Assembly: GCA_937904375.1 (NCBI GenBank)
Contig: CALDIG010000230.1
Coordinates: 1 to 20,820, forward strand
Origin: an uncultured Prevotellaceae bacterium
Lineage (GTDB): Bacteria > Bacteroidota > Bacteroidia > Bacteroidales > Muribaculaceae
Direction of reading: 5' to 3'
DNA length: 20,820 nt
Numbering within the stretch: position 1 is the stretch's first letter; each line of letters opens with the position of its first letter. Positions 7,285-15,020 of this stretch are shown one piece after another. The translations under genes were made by a program, and so were the position numbers. The notes under the pieces are model-generated. The model was not told the DNA's origin. It worked only from the letters and a program-made list of their open reading frames with translations, and made no database searches.

Positions 7285-7305
7285 GCATAATTCTCAATTC
7301 ATAAT
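7285..7305. repeat. Short heptamer repeat array
   Basis: Three consecutive 7-bp units GCATAAT, TCTCAAT, TCATAAT, with a degenerate continuation. The units resemble those at 14903 and 20649. Confidence 0.55.
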
Positions 7306-7352
7306 GAATTCTCGCATGCTTAAGTCTCATTATATTTAATTTGTCTGAAAAA

Positions 7353-7380
7353 ACTCATAACTGATAACTGATAACTGACA
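7353..7380. repeat. Four tandem heptamers upstream of uvrB
   Basis: ACTCATA, ACTGATA, ACTGATA, ACTGACA in exact 7-bp register. The array ends 9 bases before the uvrB -7 box and covers the place where its -33 box should be. Confidence 0.75.
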
Positions 7381-7397
7381 ACTTTTCACTACCTTTG
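7368..7397 (+). promoter_or_regulatory. Candidate promoter of uvrB
   Basis: TACCTTTG at 7390-7397 is an exact -7 box. The only -33 candidate is CTG at 7368-7370 (19-bp spacer), which is part of the heptamer array. The leader is about 20 bases. Confidence 0.6.
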
Positions 7398-7422
7398 TGG
7401 CAAGTTTTATTTCTTGCAGATA

Positions 7423-9507
7423 ATGGATTTCAAGTTACATTCGCAATATGAGCCCACAGGTGACCAGCCGCAGGCTATCAAAGAGCTTGTGGATGGGGTG
7501 AACAGCGGCTTGCCGTGCCAGACATTGCTCGGCGTTACAGGTTCAGGAAAAACCTTCACGATGGCCAACGTCATCGCGAAGACCAACCGCCCCACCCTCG
7601 TGCTGTCGCACAACAAAACCCTGGCAGCACAGCTCTATGCCGAGTTCAAGTCGTTTTTTCCTGAGAACTCGGTGCAGTACTTTGTGTCCTACTATGACTA
7701 CTACCAGCCCGAGGCCTATCTGCCATCGGTTGACAAATACATAGAGAAAGACCTTGCCATCAACAAAGAGATAGACCGCCTGCGTCTCGCCACCGTCACC
7801 GCCCTGCTCTCGGGCAGGCGGGATGTGATAGTGGTTTCGAGCGTGTCGTGTCTTTATGGCATGGGTAATCCCGAGAATATAGAGGCTAATATCGTGAGGC
7901 TAAAGGTGGGCGACCGCATCGGGCGCGACACGTTCCTGCGCCGACTCGTTGATGCCCTATACTCCCGCAACGAATATGAGCTCTCGATGGGCACCTTTAG
8001 AGTTAAAGGCGACACCGTTGACGTGATGATTGCCGACACCGACGCCGTGCTGCGCGTCATCTTCTGGGGAGACGAGATTGAGAGCATGGAGCTGCTCGAC
8101 CCGCTCACGATGCTTCCCCGAGAGAATGTGGAAGGTTTCAACATATACCCTGCCAACATATTCGTCACCAACAAAGAGAGCATGGCCAATGCGCTGGGCA
8201 AAATTGATGTGGACCTTGGCACACAGGTTGATATGTTCTACCGCGAGGACCGACCAGTAGAGGCAAAGCGGCTGTATGAGCGTGTGACCTACGATCTTGA
8301 GATGATTCGCGAAGTGGGTTACTGCTCGGGAATAGAAAACTACTCCCGATATTTCGACGGACGAGAACCTGGCGCACGACCTTACTGTCTTCTTGACTAT
8401 ATGCCAAAAGACTTCCTTACCATCATCGACGAGAGCCATGCCACAGTGCCGCAGGTGCGTGCGATGTACGGCGGCGACCGTTCACGCAAAGACACACTTG
8501 TGAACTACGGTTTCCGACTTGATGCCGCTCGTGACAACCGACCTCTCACGTTCAGCGAGTTTGAGGCGTTGACACACCAGACTATCTACGTGAGCGCAAC
8601 GCCAGCCGATTATGAGCTGGAGCGATGTGAAGGAGTTGTCACCGAGCAGATTCTCCGCCCGACCGGTCTTCTCGACCCGAAAATCTCCGTTCGTCCCTCA
8701 CTAGGTCAAATCGATGACCTCATCCATGAGATAGAGCTGCGGGTGGAGAACAAAGAGCGAGTTCTTGTTACCACCCTCACCAAGCGTATGGCAGAGGAGC
8801 TTACCAATTATTTGGCAAAAATCGATGTCAAGTGCGCTTATATGCATAGTGATGTTGAGACTATGGACCGCATACAAATCATTGATGACCTGCGGCTTGG
8901 GGTGATTGACGTGCTAGTGGGCGTGAACCTGCTGCGCGAGGGTCTTGACCTGCCCGAAGTATCGCTTGTCGCCATCCTAGATGCCGACAAGGAAGGCTTC
9001 CTACGTTCGCACCGCGCCCTCACTCAGACGGCTGGCCGCGCCGCCCGAAACCTTAACGGCGAGGTAATTATGTATGCCGACAAAATCACCGACTCGATGC
9101 AGCGCACTATCGACGAGACCGAGCGCCGACGCACCATGCAGCTCAAGTACAACGAGGAACACGGCATCACACCTCAAGCGATTGTCAAGGCGCGCAATGC
9201 CATCATTGGTATTGACACCAACATGAGCACTAGCGACGAGTCACGTCAACACGCTCGCCGCTACGAGAGCAACGTGGTAGATTTGTCGTCGCTCAAGAAC
9301 CAAGTGGAGGCGGAGTTTGACCACACTGCTGGCATCGCCGCCGATCCAGTCATAGCCTACATGAAACCGCAAGATCTAGAGAAAACCATCGAGTACCTCA
9401 AAGCGCAGATGGTGGCTGCCGCCAAGAACATGGAATTCCTCGCAGCAGCTCAATATCGCGACGAAATCCTGAAACTACAAGAAAAACTGAAATCTCAAAA
9501 TCAATAA
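7423..9507 (+). CDS. uvrB: Excinuclease ABC subunit B
   Basis: The damage-verifying helicase-like subunit of nucleotide excision repair, which loads from UvrA and recruits UvrC. It has 694 residues. Walker A is GVTGSGKT (37-44). The beta-hairpin that probes DNA is YYDYYQPEAY (about 90-99). The DEAD-type box reads IDESHATVPQV. The helicase motif VI region reads SHRALTQTAGRAARN. The C-terminal UVR motif that binds UvrC (KTIEYLKAQM to YRDEILKLQEKL) is near residues 645-690. The ATG at 7423 is chosen over an in-frame TTG at 7414 because MDFKLHSQYEPTGDQPQAI is the normal opening. It is followed after 48 bases by ygiQ on the same strand. Confidence 0.97.
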   Translation: MDFKLHSQYEPTGDQPQAIKELVDGVNSGLPCQTLLGVTGSGKTFTMANVIAKTNRPTLVLSHNKTLAAQLYAEFKSFFPENSVQYFVSYYDYYQPEAYLPSVDKYIEKDLAINKEIDRLRLATVTALLSGRRDVIVVSSVSCLYGMGNPENIEANIVRLKVGDRIGRDTFLRRLVDALYSRNEYELSMGTFRVKGDTVDVMIADTDAVLRVIFWGDEIESMELLDPLTMLPRENVEGFNIYPANIFVTNKESMANALGKIDVDLGTQVDMFYREDRPVEAKRLYERVTYDLEMIREVGYCSGIENYSRYFDGREPGARPYCLLDYMPKDFLTIIDESHATVPQVRAMYGGDRSRKDTLVNYGFRLDAARDNRPLTFSEFEALTHQTIYVSATPADYELERCEGVVTEQILRPTGLLDPKISVRPSLGQIDDLIHEIELRVENKERVLVTTLTKRMAEELTNYLAKIDVKCAYMHSDVETMDRIQIIDDLRLGVIDVLVGVNLLREGLDLPEVSLVAILDADKEGFLRSHRALTQTAGRAARNLNGEVIMYADKITDSMQRTIDETERRRTMQLKYNEEHGITPQAIVKARNAIIGIDTNMSTSDESRQHARRYESNVVDLSSLKNQVEAEFDHTAGIAADPVIAYMKPQDLEKTIEYLKAQMVAAAKNMEFLAAAQYRDEILKLQEKLKSQNQ

Positions 9508-9521
9508 CAACGTTCTGTATC

Positions 9522-9538
9522 TTGCGTTGTCAACGCAA
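9522..9538. other. Inverted repeat between uvrB and ygiQ
   Basis: TTGCGTT, 3 bases, AACGCAA: a perfect 7-bp arm in the 48-base gap. There is no T-run after it on the plus strand, so it is not a normal terminator. It could be an mRNA hairpin or an operator. Confidence 0.5.
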
Positions 9539-9555
9539 CTAAAAAACTGATTACC

Positions 9556-11379
9556 ATGCACATCGAAGGTCAATGGCTGCCCACCACCAAGAAAGAGATT
9601 GAGCATCTCGGGTGGAATCACATCGACGTGATATTATTCACGGGCGATGCCTATATCGACCACCCTTCGATGGGCACAGCGGTGATAGGCCGCACTCTCG
9701 AGGCGCATGGTTACAACATGGCAGTCGTGCCACAACCCAACTGGCGTGATGACCTGCGTGATTTCAAGAAACTGGGCAAGCCGAGGCTGTTCTTCGGCGT
9801 GTCGGCAGGTGCGATGGACTCGATGGTGAATCACTACACCGCAAACCGCCGACGTCGCAGCGACGATGCCTATACCCCCGATGGCCGTGCCGGTGCTCGC
9901 CCCGACTACCCTACCATTGTCTATAGCGAAATTCTCAAAAAGCTGTTTCCTGATGTGCCTGTAGTGGCTGGCGGCATAGAGGCTTCGCTGCGGCGCCTGT
10001 CGCACTACGACTACTGGCAAGACCGCCTGATGCCGTCGATAATGGACACTGCGCCAGTCGATATCATCACTTACGGCATGGGTGAGATGGCGACAATCGC
10101 CATTGCCGATGCGTTGAGTGCCGGTGCAAAAATCGAGGATTTGACCTATATTCCGCAAACTGTTGTTCGTCGCCCTTTGAGCGAGATTCCTGTCAAGAAC
10201 GATGATGAGAATATTGTGCTTCATTCTTTTAACGAGTGCAAGAACAACAAGCGATGCCAAGCCGAGAATTTCCGCAACATAGAGATTGAGAGCAACCGCT
10301 GGCATGGGCACACCCTGTGGCAAGCAACTGGTAACGTGGCGATTAAAGTCAATCCTATGAATCCGCCCATGACCACCGAGCAGGTGGATGCCTCGTTCGA
10401 CCTGCCATATACCCGCCTTCCTCACCCCCGCTATCGGGGCAAGCGCATTCCCGCCTACGAGATGATTCGTCACTCGGTGTGCATGCACCGCGGATGCTTC
10501 GGGGGGTGCGCTTTCTGTACTATCAGCGCACATCAGGGCAAATTCATAGCTTCTCGAAGTAAGGAGTCAATAATGCGCGAGGTGAAACAGGTTACTCAAA
10601 TGGATGACTTCAAAGGCTACATCAGCGACCTGGGCGGTCCCAGCGCCAACATGTACGCCATGCATGGTCAAGATTTGGAGCGATGCAAGAAGTGCACACG
10701 CCCCTCTTGCCTGCATCCCAAGCCCTGCCCCAACCTCAACAACGACCATCGCCCGTTACTCGACATCTACCACAGCGTGGATGCCCTGCCACAGGTCAAA
10801 AAGTCGTTCATTGGCAGCGGAGTGCGCTACGACCTGTCAATGCATAAATGTGGCGACCCCGAGATTGACAAAGCCAATGCCCAATACAACGAGGAGCTTA
10901 TTCGTTTCCATGTCTCAGGACGATTAAAAGTGGCACCCGAGCACACCAGCGACGAGGTTCTTAGTGTGATGCGCAAACCGTCTTTTGCGCAGTTTGTGCA
11001 GTTCAAGCGCATCTTCGACCGAGTGAACGCCAAGTATCACTTGAACCAACAGTTGATACCTTATTTTATCTCCTCTCACCCCGCCTGCCGAGAGATGGAC
11101 ATGGCAGAACTCGCCGCACTCACAAAGGAGCTGAATTTCCATCTAGAACAAGTGCAAGACTTCACTCCAACCCCCATGACCGTCGCCACCGAAGCGTTCT
11201 ACACAGGCCTCCACCCTTACACCCTCCAAACCATCTACACCGCACATACCAAAGAAGAAAAACTCGCACAGCGCAAATATTTCTTCTGGTACGACAAAAA
11301 GTACAAAGCCGACATCATCAAATCGCTAAAAAAAATGCACCGCAGGGACTTGATAAACAAACTCTATCCCCGACTATAA
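9556..11379 (+). CDS. ygiQ: YgiQ-family radical SAM protein
   Basis: A 607-residue member of the YgiQ/UPF0313 family, whose reaction is not established. The N-terminal cobalamin-binding-like region is recognisable by WNHIDVILFTGDAYIDHPSMG (about 20-40), VVAGGIEASLRRLSHYDYW (about 136-154) and YGMGE. The radical SAM cluster motif CFGGCAFC gives C314, C318 and C321. A cysteine-rich stretch CKKCTRPSCLHPKPCPN follows and may hold a second metal site. The C-terminal segment FTPTPMTVATEAFYTG and the Lys-rich tail are typical of this family. It lies 48 bases after uvrB and 9 bases before pgeF, suggesting cotranscription. The start ATG at 9556 fits the family opening. Confidence 0.92.
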   Translation: MHIEGQWLPTTKKEIEHLGWNHIDVILFTGDAYIDHPSMGTAVIGRTLEAHGYNMAVVPQPNWRDDLRDFKKLGKPRLFFGVSAGAMDSMVNHYTANRRRRSDDAYTPDGRAGARPDYPTIVYSEILKKLFPDVPVVAGGIEASLRRLSHYDYWQDRLMPSIMDTAPVDIITYGMGEMATIAIADALSAGAKIEDLTYIPQTVVRRPLSEIPVKNDDENIVLHSFNECKNNKRCQAENFRNIEIESNRWHGHTLWQATGNVAIKVNPMNPPMTTEQVDASFDLPYTRLPHPRYRGKRIPAYEMIRHSVCMHRGCFGGCAFCTISAHQGKFIASRSKESIMREVKQVTQMDDFKGYISDLGGPSANMYAMHGQDLERCKKCTRPSCLHPKPCPNLNNDHRPLLDIYHSVDALPQVKKSFIGSGVRYDLSMHKCGDPEIDKANAQYNEELIRFHVSGRLKVAPEHTSDEVLSVMRKPSFAQFVQFKRIFDRVNAKYHLNQQLIPYFISSHPACREMDMAELAALTKELNFHLEQVQDFTPTPMTVATEAFYTGLHPYTLQTIYTAHTKEEKLAQRKYFFWYDKKYKADIIKSLKKMHRRDLINKLYPRL

Positions 11380-11388
11380 AACTTTGCT

Positions 11389-12177
11389 ATGACACTTGAC
11401 GAACTGAAACTCAATGGTGATGCTAAGGACATCAAAGTAATACAAACACAGCGCGGCAAAATCGATGCTAGCGACCCATACTCGCAATGGAACCTTTGCC
11501 ATTACACTGGCGATACCACTCAACGTTTTTTTGACTCTCGCTTGGAATTATGCAACCAATTAGGCATTGACTTCGACCACTTGATAATGCCTCGGCAGTG
11601 CCACTCTAGTCGAGTTACAGTATTTGACGAAAAATTAGTTGCCGCACCCAATCGAATTAGAAAATTAATGCTTGATGGCGTGGATGCGCTAGTCACCACT
11701 GTCCCTGGCGTGTGCATCGGGGTAAATACCGCCGACTGCGTGCCAATCGCTTTGGCCGACCCCATAAATGGCGTCATCGCCATTGCCCATGCGGGATGGA
11801 GAGGAACAGTTGGGCGAATTGCTGAAGCCACAGTCCAAGTGATGGTTGCTGTGGGAGCAATAGCCCATAACATCCTTGCCACTATGGGCGCAAGCATCTG
11901 CCAAGATTGTTTCGAAGTGGGAGACGAAGTTGCCAAAGCATTTGAAGACGCGGGCTTCGATATGTCGCATATCATGCGCCGCAACCCTGCTACGGGCAAG
12001 GCCCACATCAATCTGCAAGAAGCAAACCGCCAAACGCTTATTGCCGCCGGCGTGCCATCGAGCAACATTACTCTACCCGAACACTGCAGCCGCTGCGAGC
12101 ACGACCGCTACTTCTCAGCCCGCTGCCTCGGCATCAATAGCGGAAGAACATTCACAGGAATAATAATGCAGAATTAA
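11389..12177 (+). CDS. pgeF: YfiH/PgeF laccase-domain protein (multi-copper-oxidase-like, purine nucleoside enzyme family)
   Basis: A 262-residue protein of the DUF152/YfiH family. Members bind zinc and have reported purine nucleoside phosphorylase or adenosine deaminase activity; E. coli YfiH is linked to peptidoglycan editing. The metal site is visible as H72 (RQCHSSRV), C117 (NTADCVPIALAD) and H134 (AIAHAGWRGTVG). Other family marks are CQDCFEVGDEV and the C-terminal HCSRCEHDRYFSARC. The length and order are normal. It follows ygiQ by 9 bases and is the last gene before a strong promoter. Which of the reported activities applies here cannot be told from sequence. Confidence 0.9.
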   Translation: MTLDELKLNGDAKDIKVIQTQRGKIDASDPYSQWNLCHYTGDTTQRFFDSRLELCNQLGIDFDHLIMPRQCHSSRVTVFDEKLVAAPNRIRKLMLDGVDALVTTVPGVCIGVNTADCVPIALADPINGVIAIAHAGWRGTVGRIAEATVQVMVAVGAIAHNILATMGASICQDCFEVGDEVAKAFEDAGFDMSHIMRRNPATGKAHINLQEANRQTLIAAGVPSSNITLPEHCSRCEHDRYFSARCLGINSGRTFTGIIMQN

Positions 12178-12210
12178 TTCCACAATATTTTTGCGATTTT
12201 GAATGGAATT
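12176..12210. other. Inverted repeat across the end of pgeF
   Basis: AATTCCA (12176-12182) and TGGAATT (12204-12210) form a 7-bp stem with a 21-base loop, starting in the pgeF stop codon and enclosing the -33 box of the next promoter. It could be a weak terminator for pgeF or an operator. Confidence 0.35.
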
Positions 12211-12221
12211 GTATAATTTTG
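12190..12221 (+). promoter_or_regulatory. Strong promoter for the fucose-isomerase-like gene
   Basis: TTTG (12190-12193), exactly 20 bp, TAATTTTG (12214-12221): full consensus at both boxes. The start codon is at 12378, so the leader is about 150 bases and carries the octamer repeat array. Confidence 0.8.
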
Positions 12222-12277
12222 TAAACTGAATTGCTGACAGGTTAGATAAATACTATTGTCTTGTTTCTCGTCAGCTG

Positions 12278-12365
12278 TTCTCTTATTTTTTTGTTCTCTT
12301 GTTTTCTTGTTCTCTTGTTTTCTTGTTCTCTTGTTTTCTTGTTCACTTGTTTTCTTGTTCACTAA
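12278..12365 (+). repeat. Tandem octamer array in an mRNA leader
   Basis: Eleven 8-bp units in register, alternating TTCTCTTG and TTTTCTTG to make a 16-bp higher-order unit repeated about five times. The first two units (TTCTCTTA, TTTTTTTG) and the last three (TTCACTTG, TTTTCTTG, TTCACTAA) show drift. It occupies the second half of the leader and ends 12 bases before the start codon. The plus strand contains almost no A and is U/C-rich as RNA. Confidence 0.9.
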
Positions 12366-12377
12366 AAAATATCCACT

Positions 12378-13574
12378 ATGACTACAGCAATTTATACACT
12401 CACTTCGCAGTTGCATGACGCGGCTGCTGTGGATGCCGCCACCAGGGAGTTCCTGGGCGGGTTAGGCATCGAGTATGAGCTCAAAGGTGGTGACTACAGA
12501 GACTATGGCGGTCACGACCTAGAATTGATCTATGTGCGCACTGGCGGCACCGAGGGCATTTTCAAGAACGAGCTGCCTCGCATGTTGCGTCAGTCTAAGC
12601 AACCTTTCTACCTTCTCACTTCGGGCAAGAGCAATTCGCTTGCCGCCTCGATGGAGATTTTGTCTTTTCTGCGCCAACAAGGCCTCAAAGGCGAGATTCT
12701 GCACGGCAGTAACGACTATATCAAAGCCCGCATCAATACTCTGCAGCAGGTGGGAAAAGTGATGCGGGAGTTGAACGGATGCCGCTTAGGAGTGATTGGC
12801 GAACCTAGCGACTGGCTAATCTCAAGCGCTGCAAAGTATCGCACGATAGAGGATCGCCTAGGCATCAAAATTGAGCATATCGACATGGATGAGCTGCTCA
12901 TGCTCATCGAGCGCATCCCTGCCGACATTGAGAGTGACCTCGCCGAGAAAGCACCTAACGACACTATCGGCAAGTCGCTTGTCGGTGCCGAGCGCATCTA
13001 CGAGGCGTTGAAGCTCATCGTGGAAGGATATGACCTGCAAGGCTTTACTATCCGCTGCTTCGACCTCTTGACGGCAGTGCAAAACACTGGCTGCGTGGCA
13101 CTTGCCAAGTTCAACGCACAAGGCATCGTGGCAGGATGCGAGGGCGATATCCCTGCCATGCTATCAATGAAAATTGCTCAGACGGTGACTGGCAAGAGCG
13201 CATTTCAAGCTAACCCCGCCCGCATCAATCCCGAGACCGGCGAACTGCTCTTCGCCCACTGCACCATACCATTCGACATGGTTGAGAGCTATGAGCTTGA
13301 CACCCACTTTGAGTCGGGAATCGGCGTGGGAATTCGCGGCTTTATGAAGCCTGGTCCTGTAACTATATTTAAAGTAAGCGGTGGTCTTAGCCGACACTTT
13401 GCCGAGGAAGGCATGCTAGTTGAGTGCCAAGGCAAACCCGACCTGTGCCGCACCCAGATGGTTATCCAGCTCAACGACAAAGAGGCTGCTCGCTATTTCC
13501 TTACCAACCCAATAGGCAACCACCACATCATCATGCAAGGCCACCACAAAGCCGTGCTCGATGAGATACTTTAA
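12378..13574 (+). CDS. L-fucose/L-arabinose isomerase-like protein
   Basis: A 398-residue cytoplasmic protein related to the ketol isomerase fold of fucose and arabinose isomerases. The key stretch is IRCFDLLTAVQNTGCVALAK followed by AGCEGDIPAMLSMK, which places acidic E255 and D257 where the metal-binding residues of these isomerases sit. The N-terminal half has a Rossmann-like ELIYVRTGGTEGIF and a second domain from LGVIGEPSDWLISS. The C-terminal part ends with HHIIMQGHH, a histidine-rich strand. No sugar transport or kinase genes are near, so sugar metabolism is not supported by context and the substrate is unknown. It has its own promoter and is followed after 73 bases by a GTPase gene. 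Confidence 0.68.
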   Translation: MTTAIYTLTSQLHDAAAVDAATREFLGGLGIEYELKGGDYRDYGGHDLELIYVRTGGTEGIFKNELPRMLRQSKQPFYLLTSGKSNSLAASMEILSFLRQQGLKGEILHGSNDYIKARINTLQQVGKVMRELNGCRLGVIGEPSDWLISSAAKYRTIEDRLGIKIEHIDMDELLMLIERIPADIESDLAEKAPNDTIGKSLVGAERIYEALKLIVEGYDLQGFTIRCFDLLTAVQNTGCVALAKFNAQGIVAGCEGDIPAMLSMKIAQTVTGKSAFQANPARINPETGELLFAHCTIPFDMVESYELDTHFESGIGVGIRGFMKPGPVTIFKVSGGLSRHFAEEGMLVECQGKPDLCRTQMVIQLNDKEAARYFLTNPIGNHHIIMQGHHKAVLDEIL

Positions 13575-13591
13575 TCAATGCGTACTAACAA

Positions 13592-13627
13592 TCTAGTATT
13601 TCTAGAAAATCTAGAATCTCTAGCAGT
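13592..13627. repeat. Four tandem nonamers (TCTAG-type)
   Basis: TCTAGTATT, TCTAGAAAA, TCTAGAATC, TCTAGCAGT in exact 9-bp register, filling the gap between the isomerase-like gene and the GTPase gene. No promoter box is seen in this gap, so the array is probably transcribed. Confidence 0.85.
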
Positions 13628-13647
13628 CTATAATAACAAAAAACTAA

Positions 13648-14913
13648 ATGCGACACACACCAGTATTGCTGCTTACAGGCTACCTGGGCAGCGGAAAGAC
13701 AACTCTAGTAAACCATATTCTCACTAATGAGAAAAACATAAAATTTGCCGTTATCGTTAACGACATCGGAGAGGTGAACATCGATGCCAGCCTCATCCAA
13801 AAAGGCGGTATCGTGGGGCAGAAAGACGAGAGCCTCGTGGCATTGCAGAACGGATGCATCTGCTGCACACTCAAAATGGACCTTATCGAGCAGCTAAACG
13901 ATATAATGAAGCTTAACCGCTTCGACTACATCGTTATCGAGGCGAGCGGCATCTGCGAGCCTGAGCCTATTGCCCAGACCATCTGCTCCATCCCCAACAT
14001 GGACGACAAATTCATTGAGCACGGCATCCCCTACCTCGACTGCATCGTCACCGTGGTCGATGCCCTGAGAATGCAGAGCGAGTTTGCCTGCGGCGAGGAC
14101 CTCAAGCGACGTGACATCGGCGAGGAAGACATCGAGAACCTGCTCATCCAGCAGATTGAGTTCTGCAATATCGTGCTGCTCAACAAAACATCAGAGGTCA
14201 GCGACGACGAGCGCGACCGCATCCGCCACATTATCCATGCTCTGCAGCCCGCGGCACATATCATCGAGTGCGACTATACCAATGTTGACCTAAGTGAAAT
14301 CATCGAGACTGGGCTTTTCGATTATGAGCGAGTGGCAAGTTCGGCGGGCTGGATACGTGAGATAGAACGTCCCGCCACCGATGATGAAGAAGCAGAAGCT
14401 CATCATCACCATCACCACGATGATGACGACGAAGAAGAGGACGAGCACCACCATCACGACGAGGAGCATGAAGAAGAACATGACCACCATCATCACCACC
14501 ACCATCATCACCACCACGATGAAGGCGAGGCCGAGGAATATGGCATCCAAACTTTCGTCTATTACCGCCGCCCGGCAATCGACATACACAAATTTGACCG
14601 CTTTGTTGCCACCAAGTGGTCCAAGAACATCATCCGCTGTAAAGGGCTCATCTACTTCAGCCACAACCCTGACATGTCATTCCTCTTTGAGTCGGCAGGT
14701 GTGCAGAAGAAGCTCACCGAGAGCGGTTATTGGTTCGCCACCGCCCCCGAGGAGGAACTGCGACGCATGGTGGAATACAATCCCGACATCCTGCGCGACT
14801 GGGACGAGGTCTACGGCGACCGCATGGTGAAGCTAGTTTTCATAGGCCAAAACCTCGACCGCGAGCAACTCACCCACGACCTCGATGAGTGCCTAGCCAA
14901 TGATTATGCATAA
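13648..14913 (+). CDS. COG0523/CobW-type G3E GTPase with His/Asp/Glu-rich insert
   Basis: A GTP-dependent metallochaperone of the COG0523 family, 421 residues. Walker A is GYLGSGKT (11-18). The metal-binding CXCC motif is C70, C72, C73 (GCICC). The NKTSEV stretch gives guanine specificity, and EASGICEPEPI is the family switch region. The CobW C-terminal domain follows from about residue 305. Residues 252-290 consist only of His, Asp and Glu (23 His, 16 acidic), with an unbroken run of 11 His at 280-290, as in zinc- or nickel-handling members. A zinc role is inferred. The last two codons and the stop lie inside a heptamer repeat array. It is probably cotranscribed with the preceding gene. Confidence 0.9.
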   Translation: MRHTPVLLLTGYLGSGKTTLVNHILTNEKNIKFAVIVNDIGEVNIDASLIQKGGIVGQKDESLVALQNGCICCTLKMDLIEQLNDIMKLNRFDYIVIEASGICEPEPIAQTICSIPNMDDKFIEHGIPYLDCIVTVVDALRMQSEFACGEDLKRRDIGEEDIENLLIQQIEFCNIVLLNKTSEVSDDERDRIRHIIHALQPAAHIIECDYTNVDLSEIIETGLFDYERVASSAGWIREIERPATDDEEAEAHHHHHHDDDDEEEDEHHHHDEEHEEEHDHHHHHHHHHHHDEGEAEEYGIQTFVYYRRPAIDIHKFDRFVATKWSKNIIRCKGLIYFSHNPDMSFLFESAGVQKKLTESGYWFATAPEEELRRMVEYNPDILRDWDEVYGDRMVKLVFIGQNLDREQLTHDLDECLANDYA

Positions 14914-14958
14914 TGCACAATGCACAATGCACAATCCATAATGCACAATGCACAATTG
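14903..14958. repeat. Eight tandem heptamers overlapping a gene end
   Basis: ATTATGC, ATAATGC, ACAATGC, ACAATGC, ACAATCC, ATAATGC, ACAATGC, ACAATTG in unbroken 7-bp register. The first two units supply the last codons and the TAA stop of the GTPase gene. Bases 14906-14921 recur inverted at 20663-20678. Confidence 0.9.
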
Positions 14959-14983
14959 AGTCCTGGGTGTTGTTAATGTATTG

Positions 14984-14999
14984 CGCCGCAAGCGCGGCG
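14984..14999. other. GC-rich hairpin between convergent genes
   Basis: CGCCGC, loop AAGC, GCGGCG: a perfect 6-bp GC stem in the gap between the GTPase and GT2 genes. No T-run follows on either strand, so intrinsic termination is uncertain. Confidence 0.55.
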
Positions 15000-15020
15000 T
15001 TCAACAGCGAAGCGGCAGAA

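Noticed and set aside
7414..7422. TTG start for uvrB three codons upstream
   Set aside because: The ATG at 7423 begins the normal UvrB sequence, and TTG starts are less common.
9634..10533. 299-residue minus-strand open frame
   Set aside because: Antisense to ygiQ, which has the cluster motif and family wording on the plus strand.
12174..12416. Minus-strand frame with Lys/Glu/Asn/Arg-rich repeats
   Set aside because: It is a translation of the DNA octamer array; the low-complexity protein is a by-product of the repeat.
14290..14664. Minus-strand frame rich in Val and Met that looks like a membrane protein
   Set aside because: It is the reverse complement of the histidine codons of the GTPase insert.
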